A stretch of DNA of 64,000 nucleotides from Streptomyces antimycoticus (GTDB lineage Bacteria > Actinomycetota > Actinomycetes > Streptomycetales > Streptomycetaceae): contig NZ_BJHV01000001.1 of assembly GCF_005405925.1 (NCBI RefSeq), positions 10,664,001 to 10,728,000 of the forward strand, given 5' to 3'. Position numbers and translations under genes: made by a program. This document shows positions 45,532 to 57,721 of this stretch, piece by piece. The notes beneath the pieces are model-generated. The model was not told where the DNA came from. It searched no databases and saw only the letters and a program-made list of their open reading frames with translations. Each line of letters opens with the position of its first letter. Position 1 is the first letter of the stretch.

Positions 45532-47525
45532 GCACGAAGCAACCGGACTGGACTCCGACGCCACAGGCCGTCGAAAACTCCCGGATCACCGACTTCGCGC
45601 GGTTCGCCTCACCGCGCGCCGGACGTGACCTGGGCGGTGACTACCACGCGCTGTGGGCGTGGTCGGTCGACGACGTGAACGGCTTCTGGGCGGCGGTGTG
45701 GGACTACTTCCGTCTGCCCGAGCGCCCGGCGGGGCCCGCGCTGGCGGCCGAGGCGCTTCCGGGAGGCGTGTGGTTTCCCGGCAGCACGCTGAACTACACG
45801 GCCGAAGTCTTCCGCGACCGGACCGGCACCGACACCGCCGTCATCACGGTGACCGAGGACACCGGCCCGGTGGCCATCACCTGGCACGAACTGCGCCGTC
45901 AGGTCGCCTCACTCGCGCAGGCGCTCACCGAACTCGGCGTGCGCATGGGCGACAGGGTGGTGGGGTACCTCCCCAACGGCGTGCAGGCCGTCGTGGCCTT
46001 CCTCGCCACCGCCGGTCTGGGCGCGACCTGGGCGGTGTGCGGGCAGGACTACACCGCCGCCGCGGCCGAAGCGCGGTTGGCGCAGCTCCGGCCGGCCGTG
46101 CTGATCGCCGCGACCGGCTGTCTCCACGGCGGAAAGCACATCGACCGCCGCGCCGATGTGCAGGCCCTGCGCGACGCGCTGCCGACCCTCACGGCGACCA
46201 TCGCCGTGGGGGACGCGGCAGGGGCGGTGCCCGGTGCCCTCCCGTGGTCCGCGCTCATCGAGCGCGACGCCGAACTGGCCCCCGTGCCAGTTCCGTTCGA
46301 CCACCCGCTGTGGGTCGTGTTCTCCTCGGGCACGACGGGACGGCCGAAGGGCATCGTGCACGGGCACGGCGGGGTCGTGCTCGAGCAGCTCAAGAACCTG
46401 GGCCTGCACCTGGGCCTGCGCTCCGGGGACCGTTTGCTCTGGCACACCACACCGAGCTGGATGATGTGGAACGTGCTGGTGGCCGGCCTGCTACTGGGCG
46501 CAACGCCCGTCTGTTACGAGGGCAGCCCCGCCCATCCCGGCACCGATGCGCTCTGGCGGCTCGCGGCCCGACTGGAGGTGAACGTCCTGGGCACCAGCCC
46601 CGGCTACCTGGCGGCGTGCCGCAAGGCCGGTGTGCGGTTCGCCGACCACCATCCGGCCTCTCTCGAGCGACTGGGGGTCACCGGCTCGGCGTTCCCCGCC
46701 GACCTGCAACACTGGGTCGCCGGCGAACTCGGGTCCCGGACACAGGTCGTGTGCACCAGTGGTGGCACCGACGTGGTTACCGCGTTCCTCGGCGCCGCAC
46801 CCACCACGCCGGTCTGGGCCGGTGAGCTGTCCGCCCCCTGCCTGGGCGTGGCCGTGGAAGCCTTCGGCCCGGACGGCAGGCCGGTGCGGGGCGAGGTGGG
46901 GGAGCTGGTGGTGCTCCGGCCGATGCCGTCGATGCCGCTGTACTTCTGGGACGACCCGGACGGCTCGCGCTACCGCGGCGCCTACTTCGACGTCTACCCG
47001 GGGGTATGGCGGCACGGCGACTGGATCACCATCACCGACCACGGCTCGGTGATCCTGCACGGCCGGTCCGACGCGACGCTGAACCGCCACGGCATACGCA
47101 TGGGAAGCAGCGACATCTACGGTCCGGTGGAGCAGCTCGAGGAGATCGCGGAAGCCCTCGTCGTCGGAGTCGAGCAGGACGGCGGCGGCTACTGGATGCC
47201 GCTGTTCGTCACCACCACCGACGGCATCGACGTCGACGCCGTGCTGAGCGAGAAGATCCGTGACGCCATACGCCACGGCGCCTCCCCCCGCCATGTCCCC
47301 GACGAGATCATCCAAGCCCCCGGCATACCGCACACCCGCACAGGCAAGAAACTCGAAGTCCCCGTGAAACGTCTGCTGCGTGGAGAGGCCCAGCGCTCCG
47401 TGGTCGACCCCGGCAGCGTCGACAGACCCGAACTCATCGACTGGTACGCCTGCGTCGGCGTCGCCCACCGTAGGCGCGACGGCACCGCTGCCGGTTCCGT
47501 CGCGTCCCGGTCACCGAACGGCTGA
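45528..47525 (+). CDS. Acetoacetate--CoA ligase (665 aa)
   Basis: Adenylate-forming enzyme of the acetoacetyl-CoA synthetase branch. N-terminal ACS segment (VWDYFRLPER; WFPGSTLNYTAEVF), P-loop VFSSGTTGRPKGIVHGHGG near residues 263-280, HTTPSWMMWN, the hinge region RSDATLNRHGIRMGSSDIY, and the catalytic Lys in TRTGKKLEVPVKRLL near 605. About 650-665 residues is the family length. It converts acetoacetate plus CoA and ATP to acetoacetyl-CoA, feeding thiolase. Its presence tells what the pathway above it releases. Confidence 0.9.
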   Translation: MSTKQPDWTPTPQAVENSRITDFARFASPRAGRDLGGDYHALWAWSVDDVNGFWAAVWDYFRLPERPAGPALAAEALPGGVWFPGSTLNYTAEVFRDRTGTDTAVITVTEDTGPVAITWHELRRQVASLAQALTELGVRMGDRVVGYLPNGVQAVVAFLATAGLGATWAVCGQDYTAAAAEARLAQLRPAVLIAATGCLHGGKHIDRRADVQALRDALPTLTATIAVGDAAGAVPGALPWSALIERDAELAPVPVPFDHPLWVVFSSGTTGRPKGIVHGHGGVVLEQLKNLGLHLGLRSGDRLLWHTTPSWMMWNVLVAGLLLGATPVCYEGSPAHPGTDALWRLAARLEVNVLGTSPGYLAACRKAGVRFADHHPASLERLGVTGSAFPADLQHWVAGELGSRTQVVCTSGGTDVVTAFLGAAPTTPVWAGELSAPCLGVAVEAFGPDGRPVRGEVGELVVLRPMPSMPLYFWDDPDGSRYRGAYFDVYPGVWRHGDWITITDHGSVILHGRSDATLNRHGIRMGSSDIYGPVEQLEEIAEALVVGVEQDGGGYWMPLFVTTTDGIDVDAVLSEKIRDAIRHGASPRHVPDEIIQAPGIPHTRTGKKLEVPVKRLLRGEAQRSVVDPGSVDRPELIDWYACVGVAHRRRDGTAAGSVASRSPNG

Positions 47526-47686
47526 CCGGGCGGGATCGCCCCCGGCAGCGGGCCGGGCCGTCCGGAATCCGCCGGGCGGGGGCGGACACGTCTCGCCCCC
47601 GCCCGGCAGGCAGCCGGTCTTCGGGCTCATCCCGTCGCCGGCCACCGGCACACCACCACAAGGACATGCGACGAAGGAGTCCTGCC

Positions 47687-48649
47687 ATGACCTACATCGC
47701 GCTGGAAGAAGCCTTCATCATCCCCGAGCTGTTCGCGCGCCAGCCCTCGACGCCCCAGAAGATCCAGGTCAACGACGAGTACGCCAAGGACTGCCGACGC
47801 CGCCTGGCCGACTTCGAGGAGCACCGTCTTCCCGAGATGGACGCGCACGGCATCGACATCCAGGTCCTGTCGCTGAGTGTCCCCGGCATCCAGGCCGACA
47901 CCGATGCCGGCGCCGCCGTCGACAACGCCCGGTTCGCCAACGATCACCTGGCCCGGGCCATCGCCCGCCACCCGACCCGCTTCAAGGGGTTCGCCGCCCT
48001 GCCTCTGCAGGACCCCGCCGCCGCCGTGATCGAACTCGAACGCTGCGTCGAACAGCTCGGCTTCAGGGGAGCGCTGGTCAACGACCACACGCAGGGCCGG
48101 TACCTGGACCATCCCGCGTACGGGGAACTGTGGAGCGCACTGGAGGAACTCCGTGTGCCGTTGTACCTCCACCCCGGCTCACTGCCCCGCGATGACTGGC
48201 ACGTGATGCGCGGACGGCCGGAGATGTACGGGGCCAGCTGGAGTTGGCAGGCCGAGACCGGCGGCCACGCCATGCGGCTGATCTATGCCGGAGTGTTCGA
48301 CCGGCACCCCGGTGCGACCCTGATCCTTGGGCACCTCGGTGAGTTCCTGCCGTTCCAGCGCTCCCGCTTCGACTCGCGCTACCGCTCGCTCCAGGTCGCC
48401 GCGCCGCTTGAGCGGATGCCGTCGCAGTACTTCGGGAGCAACATCCTGATCACCACGAGCGGGGTACTGGCCCCGGAGGCCGTGCAGGCCGCCGTGCTGA
48501 GCATCGGGGCCGACGCGGTCATGTTCGCGATCGACTACCCGTACGAGTCCACCGCCGAAGCGGTGGACTCGATCGAGAAGTGTGACCTCTCACCCGAGGT
48601 GAAGGAGAAGATCGCCCATCTGAACGCCCGGCGCGTGCTGGACATCTGA
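47687..48649 (+). CDS. Amidohydrolase-family aromatic decarboxylase, LigW/gamma-resorcylate decarboxylase-like (320 aa)
   Basis: TIM-barrel amidohydrolase. E7 in ALEEAF, H162 in LYLHPG, H216 in LGHLGE and D283 in AIDYPYE are the metal and catalytic positions. The EEAF motif (Ala where gamma-resorcylate decarboxylase has a His ligand) and NDHTQGRYLD are shared with LigW, a 5-carboxyvanillate decarboxylase, so the site is not defective. GAAGGAG stands 7 nt before the ATG. It follows the ligase after 161 nt and ends the operon. Expected to remove the carboxyl of a hydroxybenzoate. Confidence 0.9.
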   Translation: MTYIALEEAFIIPELFARQPSTPQKIQVNDEYAKDCRRRLADFEEHRLPEMDAHGIDIQVLSLSVPGIQADTDAGAAVDNARFANDHLARAIARHPTRFKGFAALPLQDPAAAVIELERCVEQLGFRGALVNDHTQGRYLDHPAYGELWSALEELRVPLYLHPGSLPRDDWHVMRGRPEMYGASWSWQAETGGHAMRLIYAGVFDRHPGATLILGHLGEFLPFQRSRFDSRYRSLQVAAPLERMPSQYFGSNILITTSGVLAPEAVQAAVLSIGADAVMFAIDYPYESTAEAVDSIEKCDLSPEVKEKIAHLNARRVLDI

Positions 48650-48880
48650 CCAGCACGGAGCCGGGTGCTCGCGGCAACCAGCGCAGGCACCGCGTGGCCG
48701 ACGTCGGCTGTCGACTGCGGTTCGCCGGCGTGACGTCCGGCGCCGCCTCATCCGGCGAGGGACGGCCGACGGCCGCGCCAGGACGCGGGGAGAGACATGG
48801 TCGCCCCACCGGTCACCGGCGCGGCGCCGGGTCCGCTCACAGGAGGCGGAAGCAGGTCGCCCATACCGATGCCACGGTCC

Positions 48881-49363
48881 CTACGCGCCTTGCAGACCGG
48901 CAGGTCCGGACGCCCCCTCGCCCTGGGGCAGGAGGACCTCGATCTCGGCCGCCGGCCGACCGGTGTGCAAGCTGATCAGGTCGGTGATCAGACCGTCCAA
49001 GGGCGGCCAGGGGATGGCGCCGTGGTCGTTGTAGAGGCTGACCAAACCGTGCAGGGCGGTCCAGAGCATGAGTCCGGCCTGCCACTGCTGATCCGCCGCG
49101 CACCGCTTCCGCTCCCCGGTGGTCGCAGCCGCCAGGGAGGCGACGACGGCGCCGAGCAGTTCGGCCCCGGCGCCGTGGGCCGTACCGGGGACGAGGTCGG
49201 CGGGCATCCGGCCGCCGAACAGGGTGCGGTAGTGGCCGCGCTGGTCGACTCCCCAGTGCACATAGGCCGCGCACCGGGCGACGAGGTCGGCCAGCGGGCT
49301 CGCGGCGGGCCGCGCAGCCTCGTCCATCAGCCGGGCCAGCTCCTCATAGCGCAGCCGCATCAC
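48881..49363 (-). pseudogene. TetR-family regulator, C-terminal (WHG) domain only
   Basis: The 160-residue frame starts directly in the ligand-binding part (LADLVARCAAYVHWGVDQRGHYRTLF, then AALHGLVSLYND) typical of WHG-domain TetR proteins. The N-terminal HTH of ~50 residues is missing because the upstream side runs into the neighbouring oxidoreductase promoter. Without the HTH it cannot bind DNA as a TetR protein. The 230 nt between it and the decarboxylase show nothing. Confidence 0.7.
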
Positions 49364-49383
49364 GTGTTCGATCAGTGCGCATC

Positions 49384-49995
49384 ATGCGCATCGCAGTACT
49401 CGGAGCCTCGGGCCGGACCGGCGGCACGCTCGTCGACCAGGCGCTGGAGCGCGGACACGAGGTCGTGGCCCTGGTCCGCACGCCGTCCAAGGTCACCGTG
49501 CCCGCGCCACGGCAGGTCGAGATCAGGCAGGCTGATGTCACCGCCCCGCAGAGCTTCCCCGGCCTGACCGACGTCGACGTGGTCGTCTCGGCCATCGGCA
49601 TTGGCAAGGGCGACGGTCCAGGCGCGCTGCTCGCTGCGGCCAGGAGGCTCGCCGCGGCGAACGTCCGCACGGTATGGCTCGGAGCCCTGGGCTCGGGCGT
49701 GTCGAGCCGGTCCGGCGGCCTGATCTACGCGGGGGTCATGCGGATGTTCGTCGGATCGGAACTGGCCGAGAAGGCCGAGGCCGACGAGATCGCCCTGAAG
49801 GCCGGCGCCACGGTGTTCCACGCGCCGGACGTCACGGACGGCCCCCTCAGTCCCACCCGTCGCGTCGTGCCGCTGGCGGAACTGCGGCGCCCGCTGCTCC
49901 CGCCCAGGATCTCCCGCACCACGCTGGCCGCGCTGCTGCTGGACGAGGCGGAGGCGGGCAACCACGGCAACGGTATCCTCGTGCCCCTCAGTTGA
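49384..49995 (+). CDS. NAD(P)H-binding atypical SDR protein (203 aa)
   Basis: Rossmann start MRIAVLGASGRTGGTLVDQALERGHEVVALVR with the TGxxG-like motif, then ADVTAPQSFPGLTDVDVVVSAIG. This is the NmrA/BVR-B-like group that binds NAD(P)H and reduces or senses quinones or flavins. No Tyr-x3-Lys pair is evident. ATG at 49384 chosen; a GTG 9 nt upstream is possible. The TetR remnant is divergent, suggesting it once regulated this gene. Confidence 0.85.
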   Translation: MRIAVLGASGRTGGTLVDQALERGHEVVALVRTPSKVTVPAPRQVEIRQADVTAPQSFPGLTDVDVVVSAIGIGKGDGPGALLAAARRLAAANVRTVWLGALGSGVSSRSGGLIYAGVMRMFVGSELAEKAEADEIALKAGATVFHAPDVTDGPLSPTRRVVPLAELRRPLLPPRISRTTLAALLLDEAEAGNHGNGILVPLS

Positions 49996-50029
49996 CCGTC
50001 GGCCGACGTGACAGCCCCGGGGTCCACGG

Positions 50030-50540
50030 GGCGAGCGGGTTTCCCGCCGGCGACCGTGACCGCGGTCGCGCGGCCGGTCGCGGCCGGAACCAAAATCAGG
50101 AAGGACGGCGGGGAGGCGCCGGCGGTCCGCGTCGAGATCGCCGACGAGGGGACGCGGTCCGGACGGCCGTCCAGCGCACGGTCGAGGCGTACGACGGCCT
50201 CGACTTCGCCGTGAACAACCCCGGCCTGTACGCGATCCCGACCGCCCCCGCCTATGTCGCCGCCGAGCACGGTCTCGTCGGTCTGACCAAGGTCGCCGCT
50301 GTGGACTACGCGCCGCGCGGTATCCGCGTCAACGCCGTCTGCCCCGCCCGGCCCGCACACCCGGGTTCGACCGGGTGGTGGCCGGCACCGGCATGATCGC
50401 GATATATAGAGGCGATCACCCCGCTCGGCCGGATGGCCACACCGGAGGCGGCCGCGGTCTGGCTCTGCTCGGACGCCGCGGCCTACGTCACCGGGATCGC
50501 GCTGTCGGTGGACGGGGCGGCGGGCGTGAGGATCGTCGCG
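50030..50540 (+). pseudogene. Short-chain dehydrogenase remnant with deletions
   Basis: Pieces in two frames: TVEAYDGLDFAVNNPGLY (the NNAG strand), then directly PAYVAAEHGLVGLTKVAAVDYAPRGIRVNAVCP (catalytic Tyr/Lys segment) and, in another frame, MATPEAAAVWLCSDAAAYVTGIALSVDG (C-terminus). The N-terminal TGxxxGxG part and the region between NNAG and YxxxK are lost. Confidence 0.7.
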
Positions 50541-50599
50541 GTCGAGGAGCGCCCGACCACCAAGAAGTTCCTGCACGCCGCGCACGGCCTGGACGTCGT

Positions 50600-54038
<3,439 letters not shown>

Positions 54039-54149
54039 CGGACCAGTGCGGCCCTCAGCAGCCGCCCCGGGCCTGGTCGTCCAGCACGGCCGGGCCCGGA
54101 CTACGCGATCTCATTCAGGCCTGGTCCGTGATTCGTCCGGGGCCCTGGC

Positions 54150-54420
54150 AGCGCCCTCACCGAGGACCTGGTGGCGGCGAAGGCGGGGCAGTTCGCGGAT
54201 CGACGGAGGCTGGCACGCGCGCCGCACAGGAGCACCCGCGCGGCGGCCCGGGGGGTGTACGAAGGGGACGCGCCGGTACGCTGGATCGCCGCCGAGCCGG
54301 GCGTCGGGATGGCGATCTGTCACCGCATCCACGGGGTGCCCATGCGGTCACAGCGCCGGCTTCGGCTGGGCATCATCGACATCAGCAGGCAGGGCCTGGC
54401 GTTGGCGATGACGAGGTTGC
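54150..54420 (+). pseudogene. Possible helix-turn-helix protein remnant
   Basis: A frame with GVYEGDAPVRWIAAEPGVGMAICHRIHGVPMRSQ resembles small Streptomyces HTH proteins that detect foreign DNA-like sequences (pattern APVRVIAAELGRSYGYVHRVL), but key helix residues differ and no proper start or stop is seen. 54039-54150 is empty. Confidence 0.3.
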
Positions 54421-54439
54421 GGAAGCGCCTCGCCGCTTG

Positions 54440-55102
54440 CTATGCGGGGCCTTCCAGACCGTGGGCGCGGGTGCCCAGAACGCGTCGTGACACTTCTGCT
54501 TCCATCGTGCCGTCGAACGGCGTTGCCGATGCTGCTTCGCGGGCCTCGGTGGCACGTCGGGCGTCTTCGAGGATGAGGTCCATGTTGATGGCGCCACCTG
54601 CGGTGTTTCCGGCGCCGGCGGACTGGGGCACGGCAGCGAGGACGTCGCTGACGTTCCCGGCGGCCCACACGCCCTGGACGCCGGTGAATCCGGAGGGGTC
54701 GACGGCGACCTGGACGCCGGGGACGGCGGGGGGAGCGTGAGGCCGAAGGTGCTGCCGCCACGCTCGACGCGTTCGACCCGGCCGTTGACGACTTCTCCGC
54801 CGTAGGGGGCGACTTCCTCCCGGCCTACGCGAAGGAGCTCCAGGGGGGAGATGCCTTCGCGGCCCAGGACGTTGTGGGCGCCGACTCGCGCGGCGGGGGC
54901 GTTGCGGGGTTCACCTGCGTCGATGACGAGGACGGAGTGCCGTACGCGAGTCAGCGGCAGCGCGGCGGACAGGCCGGCGGCGCCCCCGCCGACCACGACG
55001 ACGTCCCAGGTACGGCCTTCGGTGCTCTTCAGCTCATTGGTGCTCGGCAGCCGCTTCGCACCCGTCGACAGATCCGCTTCCTCGTCGCGGACCTGCGCAG
55101 CT
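54440..55102 (-). pseudogene. Thioredoxin-reductase-like FAD oxidoreductase with internal deletion
   Basis: N-terminal FAD motif WDVVVVGGGAAGLSAALPL and LVIDAGEPRNAPAARVGAHNVLGREG are normal. Then at about 54740 the chain jumps frame to the final part PSGFTGVQGVWAAGNVSDVLAAV...AGGAINMDLILEDARRA, which binds the FAD ribityl chain. The whole NADPH domain with its CxxC, about 350-400 nt, is missing. The start is uncertain. Upstream in the same frame (to 55269) the sequence is coding-like (PEELSEEAAQVRDEE) but unassigned. Confidence 0.7.
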
Positions 55103-55249
55103 TCTTCGGACAGCTCCTCAGGCACGCACCTGACGACACCCTCACCCGCTTCCGCCGTTTGCTGGATCAGCAACGCAGCTTGCCTACTGAGAAGCGGGTG
55201 GGGACTTTGGCCATGAGGGGCCGCCTTCCGCGCCTGTAAGGAGATCTTG

Positions 55250-55888
55250 ATGACCACACCTGACAGCATCGAGCCGGCCCGGTTCTGGGAGGACCGCTAC
55301 CGCAAGTGCGGACGCGTCTGGAGCGGTCAGCCGAACGAGCTGCTGGTCCGCGAAGCGGGCAATCTGACACCGGGAAGTGCACTGGAGCTGGGCTGCGGCG
55401 AGGGCGCGGACGCCTTGTGGCTGGCGTCCTGGGGCTGGCAGGTGACCGCTGTCGACATCTCCACCACAGCCTTGCGGCGGGCCGCCGTCCGCGCGATCGA
55501 GCTGGGCCTGTCCGCGCAGGTCACCTTTCAGCATTTCGACCTCGGGCAGACGTTTCCCAGCGGCAGTTTCGACCTCGTCGCCGCGCAGTACCTGCAGTCA
55601 CCGGTCGCTTTGGACCAGACGGCCATCCTGCGGCTGGCGGCCCGGGCCGTCGCACCGGGCGGCACATTGGTCATCGTCATGCACGCCGGATGGCCGACCT
55701 GGAGCACCGCCGCGCAGCAGCCCGCCGATGTCGTCTTCCCAACCCTGGAGGGCCTGCTGACCACCCTTGCCCTGCCTCCCACCTGGAAGGTGGACACCCT
55801 TGCCAGCGTCCAGCGGCCCGCCCCCTCATCCGAGGGGCGCCCCGGCACCCGCACCGACCATGTGTGGCGCCTGACCCGCACCACCTGA
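55250..55888 (+). CDS. Class I SAM-dependent methyltransferase (212 aa)
   Basis: Rossmann-type methyltransferase: motif I ALELGCGEGADALWLA near residues 45-60, VTAVDISTTALRRA near 66-79, FDLVAAQYLQ motif II and APGGTLVIVMH motif III. Similar to small methyltransferases of the thiol/tellurite-resistance (TehB-like) type. AAGGAG stands 8 nt before the ATG at 55250. Followed by an XRE-cupin regulator 69 nt downstream on the same strand. Given the sulfur genes nearby it might methylate a thiol or metalloid, which is inference. Confidence 0.88.
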   Translation: MTTPDSIEPARFWEDRYRKCGRVWSGQPNELLVREAGNLTPGSALELGCGEGADALWLASWGWQVTAVDISTTALRRAAVRAIELGLSAQVTFQHFDLGQTFPSGSFDLVAAQYLQSPVALDQTAILRLAARAVAPGGTLVIVMHAGWPTWSTAAQQPADVVFPTLEGLLTTLALPPTWKVDTLASVQRPAPSSEGRPGTRTDHVWRLTRTT

Positions 55889-55957
55889 ACCGCCCCCCCT
55901 CCGTACACCCGCAGCGAGCGGAGCCCCCTACCTCCCCACCCGATGAGGAAGAGAGTC

Positions 55958-56560
55958 ATGCCCATCACGCCGACCGACGACCAGCTCGTTCACGACACAG
56001 AGGCCGTGCTCGGCTCGGTCGGGCCCCGTCTGCGCGACGCCCGCCGAGCCCGCCGCATGACGCTCGCGGACGTCGCCGAACGCAGCGGCATCTCCATCAG
56101 CACCCTCTCCCGCCTGGAGGGCGGCCAGCGCCGCCCCAACCTGGATCTGCTGCTGCCGCTGGCCCACGTCTACCGGGTCGCCCTGGACGACCTGGTCGGA
56201 GCCCCGCCCACCGGTGACCCTCGTGTTCACGTCAGGCCGATCCGCAACAATGGCACCACGTTCGTCCCTCTCACGCGCGGTGGAGCGCCCGTGGAGGCGT
56301 TCAAAATGGTTCTCCCGCCCCTGCGGATCGCCCCGAAGCCCTCACTGCGCAGGCATGGCGGTTATGAATGGCTGTACGTCCTGACCGGTGCCATCGACCT
56401 CACCCTCGGCACCGCGACCACCCGCGTGAGCGCCGGCGAAGCCGCGGAATTCGACACCCGCATCCCCCACGCCCTGAGCAGCGCCGCCCACGACGCGGCA
56501 GCCGAAGTCCTGGCCCTGTTCTCCACCAGCGGCGAACGGCTCCACGTCCGCCAGTGTTGA
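55958..56560 (+). CDS. XRE-family regulator with C-terminal cupin (200 aa)
   Basis: XRE helix-turn-helix at about residues 24-78 (LRDARRARRMTLADVAERSGISISTLSRLEGG), then a single cupin sensor domain (GGYEWLYVLTGAIDLTLG; AEFDTRIPHALSS). The layout is that of many one-component regulators that sense small organic ligands. ATG at 55958, 4 nt after GAGGAAGAGAG. It sits between the methyltransferase and the sulfane-sulfur genes and could regulate either. Confidence 0.9.
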   Translation: MPITPTDDQLVHDTEAVLGSVGPRLRDARRARRMTLADVAERSGISISTLSRLEGGQRRPNLDLLLPLAHVYRVALDDLVGAPPTGDPRVHVRPIRNNGTTFVPLTRGGAPVEAFKMVLPPLRIAPKPSLRRHGGYEWLYVLTGAIDLTLGTATTRVSAGEAAEFDTRIPHALSSAAHDAAAEVLALFSTSGERLHVRQC

Positions 56561-56837
56561 TCACGGACACGTCCTGCGTTTGCGGCAGACGCAGCGCCCC
56601 GACCGCGCCAGTAGTGGCCACCCGATCCGCCGACGGTGTATCGGACCGCACCGACCGACTTGCCAGCTCAGCAAAGCTATTTGCCGCCTACCGGCCTGTG
56701 CGGGCAGGCTGCATCCAGAAAGTGCGGCTCACAAGCCAAAGCCGGCACCTCTCGGACCCGGCCGTGTTCCCTCATTTTCCGGGAACCTCTCCGGCGCGAG
56801 CAGCACGAATTGGCTTACAGGACAAAGGAGGCGGCAG

Positions 56838-57533
56838 ATGGAAAATCGCCATGTTGTGATCATTCCGATCGAGATCGACGAGGAGAAGGAAAGCGCGTAT
56901 CTCGACGCCTGGCGGGACGCCGCAGACGTGATGGCAGCTCAACCCGGTTTCATTCGGACGTACATGTTCCGCACGATCGTTCCGGGGAGCAAATTCTCTC
57001 TCGTCAACGTGGCGGAATGGGAGTCCACAGCTCACTGGGAAGAGGCGATGAACGTCTGCCCGATGATGGGACAACAGATAGCCGTCGCCCACGCCTCGAA
57101 CTACGAGGCGATCTGGACGGTCCTGCCCGCCACGAAGCAGGGCCCGGGCTCCGGCAACGGTCACACGCCCGCTGAACTGTCTCCCGTAGAGACACGTCGC
57201 CGCGTCGTGGACGGGGAACTCACGCTGGTCGATGTCCGTGAAGACGATGAATGGGCAGCGGGTCACCCAGCGGGCGCCCTCCACGCCGCGCTCAGCACGT
57301 TGCCGGCCTCGCTGTCAGAATTGCCTGACGGCCCACTGGCCTTCGTATGCCGCACGGGCAAACGCAGCGCGCAGGCCGGCACCCAGGCGTTCCGCGCAGG
57401 CCGGTCCTCCGTCTACAGCGTGACGGGCGGCCTTGAGGCATGGCAAGCGTCAGGGCTGCCAGTCACTCTTCCCGAGCGCGAGGACTCGGTGAACAACGGC
57501 GACCGTCTCAAAGCTGCCGTACGTGAGGACTGA
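56838..57533 (+). CDS. ABM-domain/rhodanese fusion protein (231 aa)
   Basis: Residues 1-98 form an antibiotic-biosynthesis-monooxygenase (dimeric alpha-beta barrel) domain (VVIIPIEIDEEKESAYLDAWRDAADVMAAQPGFI). Residues ~115-210 form a rhodanese domain with the active Cys in FVCRTGKRS. The combination joins a possible quinone or thiol-oxidising barrel with sulfane-sulfur transfer. AAAGGAG lies 7 nt before the ATG. The persulfide dioxygenase gene follows after 188 nt, supporting a sulfide-detoxification role. No metal or flavin site is recognisable. Confidence 0.85.
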   Translation: MENRHVVIIPIEIDEEKESAYLDAWRDAADVMAAQPGFIRTYMFRTIVPGSKFSLVNVAEWESTAHWEEAMNVCPMMGQQIAVAHASNYEAIWTVLPATKQGPGSGNGHTPAELSPVETRRRVVDGELTLVDVREDDEWAAGHPAGALHAALSTLPASLSELPDGPLAFVCRTGKRSAQAGTQAFRAGRSSVYSVTGGLEAWQASGLPVTLPEREDSVNNGDRLKAAVRED

Positions 57534-57721
57534 CGAAAACAGAACCGGCGGATAACCGTCGCATACGTCCGCCAGTATCAGGCCAGCCGGGCACGCCATT
57601 CGCCTCGCGCCTTTCGGGAAATTCCCTACCGCCATGTCAGGTGGCGATCGTTTGTGCACATGGCGACGGTTTCCCGAGACGGGAATTGCCCGCGTACGCC
57701 ATCCCAGAAAGGAGTCATACC

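Noticed and set aside
40670..48649. Homogentisate or meta-cleavage (catechol) pathway
   Set aside because: No homogentisate cupin dioxygenase, maleylacetoacetate isomerase, hydroxymuconic semialdehyde dehydrogenase or hydratase/aldolase is present; the FAH protein is too short for fumarylacetoacetase.
47687..48649. Loss of a metal-binding His in the decarboxylase
   Set aside because: The Ala in EEAF is also found in LigW, an active enzyme of this family, so it is a subfamily feature and not damage.
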